Shown piece after piece: positions 1-11,699 of a DNA stretch of 64,000 bases. Every line of letters begins with the position of its first letter. Within the stretch, counting starts at the first letter, position 1. Origin of the DNA: Brachionus plicatilis (Eukaryota > Rotifera > Eurotatoria > Ploima > Brachionidae); contig QEOQ01000590.1 in the NCBI GenBank assembly GCA_010279815.1, positions 675,149 to 739,148 on the forward strand, given 5' to 3'. The notes beneath the pieces are model-generated. The model did no database searches. It was not told where the DNA came from and saw nothing but the letters and a program-made list of their open reading frames with translations. Position numbers and translations under genes: made by a program.

Positions 1-5
1 CAAGG

Positions 6-50
6 TATCACCTAAGAGCCGACACCTTAAATATCACCTTAGAGCCGACA
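6..50. repeat. Two-copy 26-bp-period direct repeat at the window edge
   Basis: TATCACCTAAGAGCCGACA (6-24) recurs with one change at 32-50, giving a period of 26 bp. It is GC-richer than its surroundings and lies at the very edge, so it may be the end of a longer array to the left. Confidence 0.6.
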
Positions 51-2270
51 ATTTTTGTCTTAACCTTTGTGATTGACTTGAATTCAATATTTTTAGAAGC
101 GATTTTTCTAGTCAAATTTTAAGCTTTTTCTTTTCAATTGATGAAATTTCAGCCAAAGCTTTTTATTTATTTGGCACAATGTTTTCAGGCAAAAATGGTA
201 TTTACTTAAAGCTAAAATCTGAAATTTCTTATAAAAAAATAAACAATTCGAATATTTTTTTTCGATTTATAGCTTGAAAAATTATTACAAAAGTGCTGTG
301 CTTAAAGCAAACCAAAATAAATTTTCTAATCTTAAATGTTAAAAAAGCGCTCATCTTTGGTTTAAGTTTTGACGCTTCAAATTTAAGAATCAGTTTAATT
401 TGAGGTAATATTATAATTAAGGATCGATTTGTAAACCATGCTGAAAAACAAAATAGATTACGTATTAAATGACTCTGTTTATTCTATACAAATCCATTAT
501 GAAAAATAGTTTTAAATAATCAATTCAAAGGGCTTTCAGATTGACTGGAAATTTTTGATAACAGATCTTGAGAGGATTAGTAAATCTGTAAAACTGAATT
601 AAAATCCGATTTTAAAAGCAAAAAAAATAAAATTTAAAATAAACTTGAGCTAAGGTAGAGTTTTATTTTAAATAGCTTTCAATCATTTAGAAATCTTAAA
701 CAAAACACATAAAATCTTCAAATGCAAGAAAATTAAAGTATCTAAATTTTTTTTTGTTTCTGCCGATTACTCTACTTTTTATTTTGAATTTTGCGTGGTA
801 AATTTGAAATATTTCACTATAACTCAGGATTATTTTATCTGAATAAGTCCTTATTCAATTTGAAATCAGACGCTGCATTTGAAATTTGCCTTCTATAATT
901 TGAAGGAATAAGCTGAGTTGCTAAGCACCAATTTTGGTCTACATTTATTATAAGCTCACTTAATCATATATTAAGCCAAATACAAATTTTTAAAATGAAT
1001 TTTTTTCATGATTAGGATTTTTACCATTAATTAAATGAATTCAATCAAAATTTAAATAAATTGTAGAATTTTTTAATTTTTGAAATTAAGTTTCAACCAA
1101 AAATCATGTAACTGAATTATTTTGCCAGCTATGCTTTTGAGAGAGTATAGTAATCTGAAGTGATGCTGAAATTGACAGAAAACATTTTATTTTTAAACAA
1201 ATATAAACAACACAAACATTTTAATTCATAACTTTTCAGAAAACTTGAAAAAATTTTGAAAAAATCTAAAAAAATCTTAGAATTTAAAATCGTAGATTAA
1301 AACTTTTTACACTTTAATCGTTTTTTTTGGTGTCTTTAATAATCAATTAAAAAAGATTAAATAATTTATTCAAAAACAAACTTCTTCTGAGAAATAAGAA
1401 ATTGGAAAATGCTATTTTAATGGAAAAATAAATTTGTTATAAATATTCAGATAAAGAAAACGACTACGCTTTTACTTAAGATTTTCAAAATCAATTTAAT
1501 TTAATTATTCTGCTAAAGACACTATATTCAACTAAACAAATATAAAATTTAGATCAAAATTTTAAAATTAAAGTTCATTTTTAAATTAAATAAACGCCAA
1601 ATAGGTATTTCATAAGTATGCGCAAACTTAAATTTAATTAACGATGCCAGTGTGATATTGCTAAAAAAACAATCTTATATAAATTTATTTATACCGAGCT
1701 TTATTAAATTTACATTTCACATTGTTTAAAAAATTATTCGACAAACATGATTATTACTTTTAATTTTTCTTCTGTCTCAAATGACTTCAAAACTTTTTTA
1801 ACATTTAACGATCTTATTTCTAAAATTTTACTAAAATTTTAGAAATAAGATCAAAATAAAATCATTGAATTTCCTGATAGGGTTAAAAGGAAACCCTCTA
1901 ATAAAAAAATAATGGAAAAAAATGATAGCTAGCTTTAGAAAATAACTTTAGATTTCAGTCAAATTTTAAAAAAGACGGAATATATTTTATTCTAAAACAA
2001 AAATTTAAAACTGAATAATACACATTTTGATTAAAAAAATGTAGATAAAATGAAAAAAAAAACCATTGTGAATATTTAGGAAATCCTCTAAAAATTTGAA
2101 TAAGTAACCTCAAATTTTGTTTCAACTAGTGCCGAGAAATAAATCCTAAAAGATTACAATATATTGTAAAGTACTAAATTTGTAAAATTTATGATAAATA
2201 CTCATATTTGCCATGACCAACCCATTAAATTTTCAGAAGCGAATAAATTTGTCCTAAAATCAACGCTTAA
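51..2270. other. Intergenic, no gene seen
   Basis: Very AT-rich DNA with stops in all frames. No coding segment is recognised on either strand. The one structural feature is the palindrome at 1810-1852, listed separately. Confidence 0.7.
1810..1852. repeat. Perfect 21-bp inverted repeat with 1-nt spacer
   Basis: The left arm GATCTTATTTCTAAAATTTT plus A (1810-1830) is followed by a single C and then its exact reverse complement (1832-1852). The 43-bp palindrome would form a hairpin or cruciform. No gene is adjacent, so a terminator role is not indicated. Confidence 0.85.
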
Positions 2271-2276
2271 GTAAAT

Positions 2277-2653
2277 TCAAGTAATTTTAATTAAATTTAC
2301 ATTAAAATACGTAATTAACGATAAGTTACGTAATTTTTAACGTATATTTAAGTAAAATTAGTTAAATAGACCTGAAACCAAAAAGGGCCTATAAGTAGAC
2401 ATTTTTTCCTAATTTTTGGTAAAATAAATTAAATTTCTAATTTTATTCAATTTTAATTCTAAACTTGATTCTTTAAATTAAATTATCGTTTTTAACGTAT
2501 TTTTTTGTAATTTTTCGAATTTCAATTTGTTAAAAAAAGGCAAAATAAAGTAAAAAATAGTGAAATATAGTAAAAAGGGTAGAATATGAAATTTTTAGTA
2601 ATTTTACATAATTTAGCGTATTTTAACGTATATTTGCGTAAAATTACTTAAAA
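2277..2653. mobile_element. Inverted-repeat (MITE-like) element with ACGTA motifs
   Basis: The left end TTCAAGTAATTTTA and the right end, read in reverse as TTTAAGTAATTTTACG, form imperfect terminal inverted repeats of about 40 bp. The motif TTTAACGTATATTT recurs in the interior (about 2336 and 2622). There is no coding capacity. It lies immediately upstream of the Tc1-type remnant, but I see no proof that the two are one element. Confidence 0.5.
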
Positions 2654-2722
2654 ACCAAGTGTAATAGCACTAATATATTTAAAAATGAAAGGAAGCAAGG
2701 ATCTGATCAAACACCGAAAAAA

Positions 2723-3339
2723 ATGACTAAAGTACAACTCAACAAGCTAAAAAAGGCTTTTCATCACAAAGACAACATCAGTCAGCGTCAAGCAACCAAA
2801 AAGTTTGATTTAAGCCAGCAAATGGTCTCAAAATTGTTGAAGAAGCTTCAAATAACACCTAGAAAATTTATATTACTTGTTTGGTTGGTCATTTCTGAGA
2901 GGGGTATTTCGGCGCCAATCATACGAAAAAGTGGATTTGCAGTCAACCAAACTGACTATTTAGACTTTATAAAGCGTGGAGTCATTCCGTTTATTAAAAA
3001 GCATCATTCAGACGTCAACTATAAGTTCTGGCCCGACTTGGTGAGCTCTCATTATGCCAATACAGTGGTCAACTACTTGATTGACCAAAATATCAAATTT
3101 GTGCAAAAATGCGAAAACCCTGAAAATGTGCCAGAAGTACGACCAATTGAAGATTTTTGGTTCATTTTAAAGGGGGAAGTGTATGAGAATGGCTGGAGAG
3201 CAAAAAACTTAGATGAACTAAGGAATAAAATACGACTTTGAACAAGAAATATGGACCAAATTCTCGTACAGGACCTTTAGGCCTCTACATCCAAACTACT
3301 CAATAATATTCGAAGAAATCGAATTATTGAAAAAAGATA
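2723..3339 (+). pseudogene. Tc1/mariner-type transposase remnant
   Basis: The first 172 codons (to 3241) are open. The N-terminus is helix-turn-helix-like (SQRQATKKFDLSQQMVSKLL), and the C-terminal half has the WPDL...SHYA segment and the RPIEDFW block of DDE transposases; the spacing between that Asp and Glu is 37 residues. The region that should hold the first catalytic Asp is missing, so there is an internal deletion. Downstream of the TGA at 3239-3241 the frame continues with family-like C-terminal sequence, broken by another stop, up to about 3339. The element is therefore dead. No convincing terminal inverted repeats were found. Confidence 0.8.
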
Positions 3340-4636
3340 AAAGCATAAATAAAAACTAGAATAAAAATGCTATATTCTCTCAAAATTTCGTTTTATTTTG
3401 ATAAATATTAAAGGAGTTAAGACCTTTTAAAGTTCGTCTCGATTTTATGCTGTCAGCCGTTACCATGCTGAGTCTAATTTTTTTTAGTATTCTTTATTTA
3501 GAAATATCTTGATTGAGATTTTAAAATTCAAATTTTTGAAAAGTCACATAATTAATTGATATATTCTAAGATAAATTCAATCTTAAAATTTCTAAGATCT
3601 TCATATAGAAATCCTCAGAAAAAAATTTGATTTTTCTTTATTCTTATTTGTCAGTTTATTAAATATTCAGAATTCAATTTCTTACAACATTATAAGTTAA
3701 AAAATTTTAGACTAAACTCAGAGTTGTCAGAGTTGTATGTTCCAAATTGAAATCCAAGTCCTAACAAATATCTTTTTTTAAGTCCGGACTTGATTTGAGA
3801 CTTGTGACTTTTAAAAAGTACTAAACTGTATCAAAAATTTTTAAATAATTGCAAATCTGCATTCAATCATTTTAATTAGCTTTAATCTCAAAAGATGTTC
3901 AATTCTAAAAAAGAAATATTACCATTTCCCAAAAGTAATAATTTTTAAAGCTTTAAACAACTTGAAATTCAAAAATAATAAATTTTTTGATATTTTTTCT
4001 AATAAATATTTTTTTTAAATATTAATAATTATTCAAATTCAACAAAATTTATATTTATTAAAATTAAGTAAGACTAGTGATTATTTTTAATTATTTTTTT
4101 ATTCGGAGGAGTATAATTTTAAATGATTTTAATTTCGTGCTGATCAAAAAAAGTAATTAGCGAAACGCGTAATTCTAAGAAAAAAGGCAATTTAAAAGAA
4201 ATAATTCAACTTTATTTTAATTTTTTGTCGATTACCTTTTTTAAAAGGTTTAACCTTGCATCTAAATAAAAATAAGAAACATTAATTTTTTTCGTCACTG
4301 TTCGTCTCTTTTTTAAGCCAACATGAAAAAAAAGTTTTAAAAAAGCTTAATTAAACAATGAGCAACTTATAGATCCATATCCCTAAACAAATAAAAAGCA
4401 AACAAAAATTGTCACGTTCTAAAAAATTACACAATTGCATACTTTTTTCAGATAACTTATCCAGTGCTATTGACAAACAAGAATCTTAAATTAATTTATT
4501 TTTAATTTAATTTCTTTAATTAACAAAAGCACGAAACAATATGTTTAAGTAGTTTGTTCAAGCCATATTTATCAAAGAGCTTAAAATTCCTTTTTGACTA
4601 GAACAATTAAAAAGTTATTTTCAAGAGAATTACAAA
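3340..4636. other. Intergenic, no gene seen
   Basis: AT-rich spacer. A short stretch near 3770-3820 (AGTCCGGACTTG, GACTTGTGACTTTTAAA) resembles the ends of the CAAGTCA-type element at 52153-52420 and may be a solo relic. Confidence 0.6.
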
Positions 4637-6412
4637 ATGACTATGAGCTTCAAAATACATCATTTAATTAACAAAATCAACGAGTCTGAGCCAACTCAAA
4701 GGGATTTTGACAATGTTTGCCGTCGCAAGACCAAACTAGAACTCATATGCATAAGCCTAATTGTGTTCGGAATAGAAATTTGTTACGCAGCCGAAACTGC
4801 GTTTGTTTCACCTATACTTCAAAAAATAGGGATACCAATCGAGTATACCTCAATGGTTTGGGGTCTGAGTCCAATAATTGGGTTTTTCGCTTGCCCTATT
4901 CTTGGTTCATTGTCAGATGAGTGTCATTCACCGCTTGGCAGACGTAGGCCATTCATCATACTCTACTCGATTGGTATAATGATCGGTTTGATTTTGACTG
5001 GCTATGGTCATGTAATCGGAAATTTTTTTTCCAATGGATCTGACAATATTAATACATTTGTAATCATTCTGACAATAATTGGTGTTGTTTTGCTAGATTT
5101 TAACTGTGATGCTTGTCAAAGTCCAGCTCGAGCATACTTAATCGATGTGAGCCAAGAAAGTGATCACTCTGTGGGTCTAAGTACATTCACTGTAATGGCC
5201 GGAGCGGGTGGATGCATAGGTTATGTCCTGGGCGGGATCCCATGGAACTTTTTAGACAATCAAGTAACCGAGAAAAAAATGATTCTTTTGGAAAATGATA
5301 CTTGGATCAATCGTACTGAATTTGTGACCCAGGGTGACATAGCATACAGTCATAAACAAATTTTATTCTCCATGGTAGCTGTGATCTATGTTATATGCGC
5401 ATTTATAAGCTTGACTAGTTTTAAAGAAATTCCACTTGATTCTTTAAAGGTTAGAAACAATCTCAATTTAGACAAAAGCATTGATATTTTTGACGAAGAA
5501 GAAGAAAAATCTCCTATTTCCTATGATGATATAATAAGTTTAGACCGAATGGCGATAGAAAATAAGAGTTGTGGATATAATAATATTGAAATGCTTAGAG
5601 ATCACATAAAATCTGTGTTGAACATGCCCAATTCTCTTCTATGGTTGTGCATTACTCACTTTTTTTGCTGGATGTCACTTTTATGCTATTCCTTATATTT
5701 CACCGATTTTGTTGGCGAAGAAGTTTTTGGTAATTTATTGGAAGAAAATTGTTTAATATTTAAAAATTTTCATTTAGGAGGCATTCCATCGGACAAAGAA
5801 AAAAATGCTGAATTAAATCAAAAATATGACAGTGGAGTTCGAATAGGGAGCTTTTGCATGGGGCTATATTCTCTATCGTGTTCATTTTATTCTTATTTTT
5901 TGGAAAAGATCATATATAAATTTAGTAATTTAGATTATTTAAAAGAAAAGGTTTTTCTTAAATTTTTTTTAAGACACAAGAAAAGTGTATACTTTCAGTC
6001 CATTAATTTACTCTTTTGGAATGCTTTTACTCGGAATATCAAAATCTAAAGCAATGATTGGAATCGCGTCATTAACAGCAGGTGTTATGTACTCATGTTT
6101 GTTTACCATACCTTTTATTCTAGTTGCACAATACCACACTAAAGAAAGCGTAATAATCAAACAAAAATTTTCAAATTTTCTAAGTTTATTTTTAAGTTTG
6201 AATTGTTGTCAAATGAACCAGTTCAGGCAAGAGGCTTAGGAACAGATATAGCTATTATTAGTTCAATGGTATTTATTGCACAATTTTTTTTGTCAATATT
6301 TATTGGCTTTTTTATCAAATTAATTGGAACCAAAACAGTTGTTGTTTTCGCTTCATCATTATTTTCTTTATGTGCGTCATTTTCAGCCCAAAAAATTCTT
6401 TATTTAGATTAA
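4637..6412 (+). CDS. SLC45-family sugar/proton transporter (MFS)
   Basis: Exons 4637-5729, 5778-5924, 5974-6149 and 6197-6412; introns of 47-49 nt; 543 aa. The spliced protein has about 12 membrane segments. It carries the SLC45/sucrose-transporter signatures GRRRPFI after the second helix and DACQSPARAYLIDV around helix 5, plus the C-terminal blocks KVYTFSPLIYSFGM and ARGLGTDIAI. Members are H+-coupled sugar or organellar transporters (SLC45A1-A4). Helices 1-6 are in exon 1, followed by an acidic cytoplasmic loop and helices 7-12. The start is the first of two close Met codons (ATGACTATG). The first intron is open in frame and would read through, so the splice is inferred from the family sequence at VFG-GIP. 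The subfamily (A1, A2 or A4) and substrate cannot be told from sequence alone. Confidence 0.88.
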
Positions 6413-8980
6413 ATTATATTTTTTTTAAATAAATTTTTAATTAAATTTAAAATATCTATTTTAAAATATGCTCGGCTAATAAAACAACAAAAAATGTGCA
6501 AATTTTTATTCTAATAATAATTAATATCATTTGAGTAAGATTCGTTTAAACTTTTTTAACTATCAAAATTTTCAAATGATAACGTTAAATAATTAAGATT
6601 ATTTAAAAAATTTTAAAGGAACACAGAAAATTAATTACAAAAATAATCAAAAAAATTCTAAAATTTAATATAAATAGATAATTTATTGTAAAATTCAATA
6701 TTTATCAATAAAATTTTTTAAAATTATTGCGAAAAAAACATTTAATTTAATCAATAAGTCAGGTGATAAAGCTTTCTATGATATAATTTTTTAAGAATTT
6801 CACTAAAAAAATTTTCATTTTCGAGGCAATATATTATAATCAATTTCTTTAATCAAGTAAAGCACATAATAATGATTTTCATATGTTTTCAATCTATCAC
6901 ATCATGAAATAAAATATAATGCATAAGACATTTTAACAATTGTATTAAAAAATATATTTTTTGTTTATAATTAATCTCACTAATCGATTCGAAATTAACT
7001 CAAATAAGAAGAAATTTAACTCAAGCATAAAAGCTCTTTGAAATAATCTAAAGTAATCTAAAATGTATCAAACTTGTGCAAAGTCAGAAAAAAAGTCGTT
7101 TTAAAGACTTATTTTTAAGAATACATTATCGAGTCAAGTCTAGTGGCTTGACTTGACCTTGACTTGATGACTTTTAAACAACCCTGAAAGGTATTGAGTA
7201 ACTCTATTGAAATAAAAAAAATTTACTAACTTAAAAATACTTTCAAAACTCCGATCTCATATCTTATAACTGAGATTGACACTGACAACATGTTTGAAAA
7301 TATACAATTTAGTTAATTATCAATTCTTAGCAAATACGCATGGTTTCAATCAATTTTCATTTTCAGTCTTTCACCTGCTTTATATTCGAGGAATACCTTT
7401 TATGCTGAAATATAAATTTTCAAATTTTTTCTAAAAGAAATTTACAGCATCTCATTATTTATCTCTAGCGATTTCTGAATGATCATTCTAGAGCGATCAA
7501 CATTATTGGATTCATTTTCTAAATTTAAAAAAGCTTAGAAATTTCCTTACATGAAAAAGATTAGTTTTTACAAAACCAAAAAATTTTTGAAAAAATATAA
7601 TTTAAAAAGTCTATTTGAATTTATTTAAGTAAATTTATTTTAGTGATTAAAAATTAAATTTAGTTTTAAAAACAATTTCTAGTGTGAACTAAATAAAATT
7701 CAAAATGTTATTAAAGTACATTGAAATGAAATAGAAAAACTCAAATTGATTGAATGATTTAATATGAAGAAAAAGGAAATAACTGTTTAATAGTTAAGTT
7801 ATAAAGAGTGTGCTTATTTTTACAAGTTAAATTGCCAGAAAATTTAATATTTCCTTGGTAAACTCGATCTCAAAAAGATGACAATGAATTTTTTAAAAAA
7901 TTTTATTAGAATATTTTTCAGCTTTGCTTAATGTCTTATTTTAGGAAGAGTCCAAATAATATTGATTTCTATCTCTTAGATATTAATTATCTTATCCACT
8001 ATTTAATGAAAATAACAAATAAATTAGATTTTTAAAGTTTATATTTTTTAATTCTTATCTAAATATTTTTAAAAAAGCTTTAAATGAAATCTTTGACAAT
8101 TTTTCAAATTAACAAGGAGGGGGCGCAATCCCCTCCATACCTCTCCAGCTTTTTAAGTATCCTTTCAAAAGTCTTATTCAATATTTGATTTGTTTAACTT
8201 ACCTATTTTCTACTCTTCAAAAAATTATTAGAAGCGTCTTAAATATTTTTAAAAAATCTTTTTTTTAAATGAATTGTTTAAATTTTTTTTTCATGTTTGG
8301 TGAAAATTTTGAGAATGCGAATTATTAATTTGCATTTAAAAACTAAATAATTAGAGCCATTTTTCAATTACAAGATATAAACTTGAGAAAAAATTATTAA
8401 TTCACAACTATTTATTTAAAATCTAAAAATACAAAATCAAAATAAAGTTAAACAAAATAAAATAGGTCTAAAATATAGAAGAAAATTAAAAAATAAATAT
8501 ATTGAAATACTGAGTAACAGGTTAAACATGTTCTTAAATATTAACGGTTTAGGAAAAAGGAAGAAATTTAAAAAAAATAATTACACAATGAAGTCGAAAG
8601 CTCGATATATCTTCATTCGATGCCTGTTAATCGTTCACCAGTCTGAAAACCAATGGAAAAGAATAATAATCTATTAAATTGATCTTTATTGAAACTTAAT
8701 TTATTTAGATTTTTATGTTTGCCAAAATAATTATACCATTGCAAAATTGTGATTGATTCCTCGGAAATAGCTAATGCTTAATTATTAGCATAGAGAGAAG
8801 AGCCTGTTATCTTTTGTAAAGCTCTTAGAAAAATTAATATTGATCTATCTCTGGAAATATTTATTCTTTATGCTTGTGACGAGGTTTTTGTGTAATTCAG
8901 TAAAAAATGATAAAAAAGAACAGAAAAAAATGGAAAAAAATTGAAAATTGAAATTTTAAAAAAGAGTTGTATAACTTTTT
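6413..8980. other. Intergenic, no gene seen
   Basis: AT-rich spacer between SLC45 (+) and BiP (-). It contains a fragment of the GACTTGACTTG dispersed repeat near 7131-7191 and a GC-rich stem-loop at 8116-8136 (listed separately). No coding segment is recognised. Confidence 0.6.
8116..8136. repeat. GC-rich stem-loop in AT-rich DNA
   Basis: GGAGGGG (8116-8122) pairs with CCCCTCC (8130-8136) across a 7-nt loop. Such a G/C-only 7-bp stem stands out sharply from the flanking DNA. It may be the core of a decayed repeat. Confidence 0.6.
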
Positions 8981-8982
8981 TA

Positions 8983-9222
8983 GAAGAGGCCAAACTTAGT
9001 TCCGTCAATGCAACATGATGCAAAATTCAAAGTTGCATCAACTATATATATTCGAGCGTAGTGCATTTTGCAGAGATTTTGCACGTCATTAGCAGGCTTT
9101 GACAGTTAATTTAATTTTGCACCATGTTACATTCACGAAACTAAATTTAAACTTAATTATTCAATGAAAACAAATTATTCAATATTGTAATTAGTCAAAT
9201 ATTTTATAATTTTGGCCTCTTC
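8983..9222. mobile_element. MITE with perfect 12-bp TIR and TA target site
   Basis: The termini are GAAGAGGCCAAA (8983-8994) and its exact complement TTTGGCCTCTTC (9211-9222), flanked by TA on both sides as expected for Tc1/mariner-type insertion. A longer imperfect inverted repeat follows inside: CGTCAATGCAACATGATGCA against TGCACCATGTTACATTCACG. The 240-bp element has no open frame. Confidence 0.8.
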
Positions 9223-9224
9223 TA

Positions 9225-9522
9225 TTGTACTGAACTTGTCTAAACTTTGTGACGAGATTGGTGGTATTCTTGATATAAACATGTGAGATCAACTTTTTAT
9301 TACGACCCCATTTAAACATTTTTAAAAATTATATTAAAACTTTTAAAAATTTTATATATTTAGTTATATCTGTTCAAATCATTAAAAATAAATAAACAAA
9401 ATTTTGTTTAATTTGTTTTTTATTAGAATTAAGAATTATTTGGTAGAATAATTTACATTTCGGATAAATTAAAAGATTTAGGAAAAAAATAACAATTGAC
9501 CGTATATTCACACACACACTTA
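9225..9522. other. BiP 3' flank
   Basis: AT-rich DNA downstream of the BiP stop codon (BiP is on the minus strand). It presumably holds its 3' UTR and poly(A) signal; nothing else is recognised. Confidence 0.5.
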
Positions 9523-11499
9523 TTAGAGTTCATCATTTGTTTCAGATCCGGCTGAGCCAGCGTTTCCAGAGTTTTGTTGATACAACTTGGTCATAATTGG
9601 ATTAACAATTTCTTCTAATTCTTTCTTTTGGTTTTTCAACTCATCAACATCAGCATCCGAGTTCGATTCTAACCATTTAATTTTCTCTTCGACTGCCGAA
9701 TTTATCTTTTCTTTTTCATCTTCTGACAATTTGTTTCCAAGCTTTTCTTTGTCACTCAATTGATTCTTCAACGAGTAGGCATACGACTCTAGCTCGTTTT
9801 TGGCTTCGACTTTTTCTTTGACTTTTTTGTCATCATCGGCAAATTTTTCAGCATCTTTAATCATCCTCTCAATTTCTTCGGGCGACAATCTATTTTGGTT
9901 ATTGTTGATAACAATGTTGTTCTTGTTGCCAGTTCCTTTATCCTCAGCGCTGACTTTTAGAATACCATTTGCATCAATTTCGAAGGTAACCTCAATTTGT
10001 GGAACCCCTCTTGGAGCTGGTGGTATTCCGGTAAGGTCGAATTTTCCCAATAAATGGTTATCTTTGGTCATGGGACGTTCACCCTCATAAACAGCGATTG
10101 TAACTGTTGGCTGATTGTCAGAGGCAGTGGAGAAAACTTGGGATTTTTTTGTTGGAATGACAGTATTGCGGGGTATTAATTTTGTCATGACACCACCGAC
10201 AGTTTCAATACCCATGGTCAATGGATTGACATCAAGTAAGACCACCTCACCTCCGACATCCTCGCCTGATAATACACCTCCTTGAACAGCAGCACCATAG
10301 GCCACAGCTTCATCTGGATTAATACCTCTGCTTGGTTCTTTTCCATCGAAAAAATCTTTTACTAGTTGTTGAACTTTTGGTATTCTGGTTGAGCCTCCAA
10401 CAAGTACTATCTCATCGACATCGCTTTTCTTAAGTCCAGCATCCTCTAGAACCTTTTGAACTGGCTTCAGTGTATTGCGGAACAAATCAATATTCAACTC
10501 TTCAAAACGAGCTCTGGTAAATGTTTCAGAAAAGTCTTCACCATCATAAAATGACTCGATTTCAATTCTAGTGTCAAATTGGGATGACAAAGTTCTCTTG
10601 GCTTTTTCTACTTCTCTGCGCAATTTTTGCACGGCTCTGTGATCTTTCCTGATGTCCTTTCCAGATTTCTTTTTGAACAACTTAATAAAGTGTTCCATAA
10701 CTCGATTGTCAAAATCTTCACCACCCAAATGAGTGTCACCATTTGTAGCAATTACTTCGAATACTCCATTATCGATGGTCAACAAGGATACATCAAAAGT
10801 GCCACCACCCAAATCAAATACTAAAATATTCTTTTCACCCTCTTTTTTGTCTAAACCGTAGGCTATAGCAGCCGCAGTAGGCTCATTAATAATTCTGAGC
10901 ACAGTCAGACCTGAGATTATGCCAGCATCTTTGGTCGCTTGACGCTGAGCATCATTGAAATAGGCTGGTACAGTGACAACAGCATGAGTTACATTTTTTC
11001 CAAGATAAGACTCAGCGATCTCTTTCATTTTGCCCAGAACCATGGCTGAAATTTCCTCAGCAGCAAACTTTTTCTCCTGTCCACCGGCGTTCACTTTTAC
11101 ATAGGGTTTCTTATTTTTTTCCACCACTCTAAATGGCCAGTATTTCATATCATTTTGCACTGATGAATCGCCAAATTCGCGACCGATTAAGCGCTTGGCA
11201 TCAAATATTGTATTCTCTGGATTGGAAGTCAGCTGGTTTTTAGCTGCGTCACCTATCAGTCTTTCGCCTTCGCTTGTGAACGCGACATATGATGGTGTAA
11301 TACGATTACCTTGATCGTTGGCAATTATTTCTACACGACCATTTTTGACTACACCTACACAAGAATAGGTTGTTCCTAAATCAATACCAATCACTGTTCC
11401 GTAGCTCTCTTTGTCCGATTTTCCATCTTGAGCATACAATTCAATCACTAAATAAGTGGCCAATACCACCAAAAATAAAAACTTGGTATTCTTGAACAT
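9523..11499 (-). CDS. HSPA5: ER chaperone BiP (Hsp70 family), intronless
   Basis: A single 658-codon exon, close to the human length of 654. Hsp70 ATPase that folds and translocates proteins in the ER lumen and restrains stress sensors. Visible features: a hydrophobic signal peptide (residues 1-23 or so, ending LYAQ); phosphate loop [14 protein letters not shown] near 38; [20 protein letters not shown]; the adenosine and phosphate motifs [11 protein letters not shown] and [10 protein letters not shown]; the interdomain linker [15 protein letters not shown]; the substrate-binding beta domain and helical lid. The C-terminus is NDEL, an acceptable but less usual ER retrieval signal than KDEL or HDEL. 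GC content is well above the flanks. The upstream region holds a TATA box and an ERSE-like site (separate entries), consistent with unfolded-protein-response control. Confidence 0.98.
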   Translation of the reverse strand: MFKNTKFLFLVVLATYLVIELYAQDGKSDKESYGTVIGIDLGTTYSCVGVVKNGRVEIIANDQGNRITPSYVAFTSEGERLIGDAAKNQLTSNPENTIFDAKRLIGREFGDSSVQNDMKYWPFRVVEKNKKPYVKVNAGGQEKKFAAEEISAMVLGKMKEIAESYLGKNVTHAVVTVPAYFNDAQRQATKDAGIISGLTVLRIINEPTAAAIAYGLDKKEGEKNILVFDLGGGTFDVSLLTIDNGVFEVIATNGDTHLGGEDFDNRVMEHFIKLFKKKSGKDIRKDHRAVQKLRREVEKAKRTLSSQFDTRIEIESFYDGEDFSETFTRARFEELNIDLFRNTLKPVQKVLEDAGLKKSDVDEIVLVGGSTRIPKVQQLVKDFFDGKEPSRGINPDEAVAYGAAVQGGVLSGEDVGGEVVLLDVNPLTMGIETVGGVMTKLIPRNTVIPTKKSQVFSTASDNQPTVTIAVYEGERPMTKDNHLLGKFDLTGIPPAPRGVPQIEVTFEIDANGILKVSAEDKGTGNKNNIVINNNQNRLSPEEIERMIKDAEKFADDDKKVKEKVEAKNELESYAYSLKNQLSDKEKLGNKLSEDEKEKINSAVEEKIKWLESNSDADVDELKNQKKELEEIVNPIMTKLYQQNSGNAGSAGSETNDEL

Positions 11500-11573
11500 G
11501 AGTGTAAAATTCTTATTTTTTCACTTTAAATTTTAAAAATTTTATTTTATTTTTTTTGGCTAAAATATTTCTT

Positions 11574-11581
11574 TATTTATA
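11574..11581 (-). promoter_or_regulatory. Candidate TATA box of BiP
   Basis: TATAAATA on the minus strand, about 75 bp upstream of the BiP start codon, with the ERSE-like site a further 90 bp upstream. The spacing suits a core promoter, but AT-rich DNA makes chance matches common. Confidence 0.45.
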
Positions 11582-11668
11582 GTCCTCGTTCATAGTTTTT
11601 TTGGATTAGCCGAAATCTCTAGTACACTCGCTCAAATTTCATCGGTTAACAAAATTTTCTTTTGATTA

Positions 11669-11688
11669 CGTGGTTTAATTTTGAATGG
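11669..11688 (-). promoter_or_regulatory. Candidate ER-stress response element of BiP
   Basis: Minus strand reads CCATT-N10-CCACG followed by TAATC. The ERSE consensus is CCAAT-N9-CCACG, so the NF-Y half has one change and the spacer is one base longer. The overlapping ACGTGG also resembles an XBP1/ATF6 core. It lies about 170-190 bp upstream of the BiP ATG. Confidence 0.4.
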
Positions 11689-11699
11689 TTTATTTTTAG

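Noticed and set aside
5951..5973. 23-nt intron in the SLC45 gene
   Set aside because: It breaks the frame; the donor at 5925 gives a 49-nt intron and the expected sequence.
9800..10824. Plus-strand open frames opposite BiP
   Set aside because: They lie entirely antisense to a strongly conserved gene and resemble no protein.
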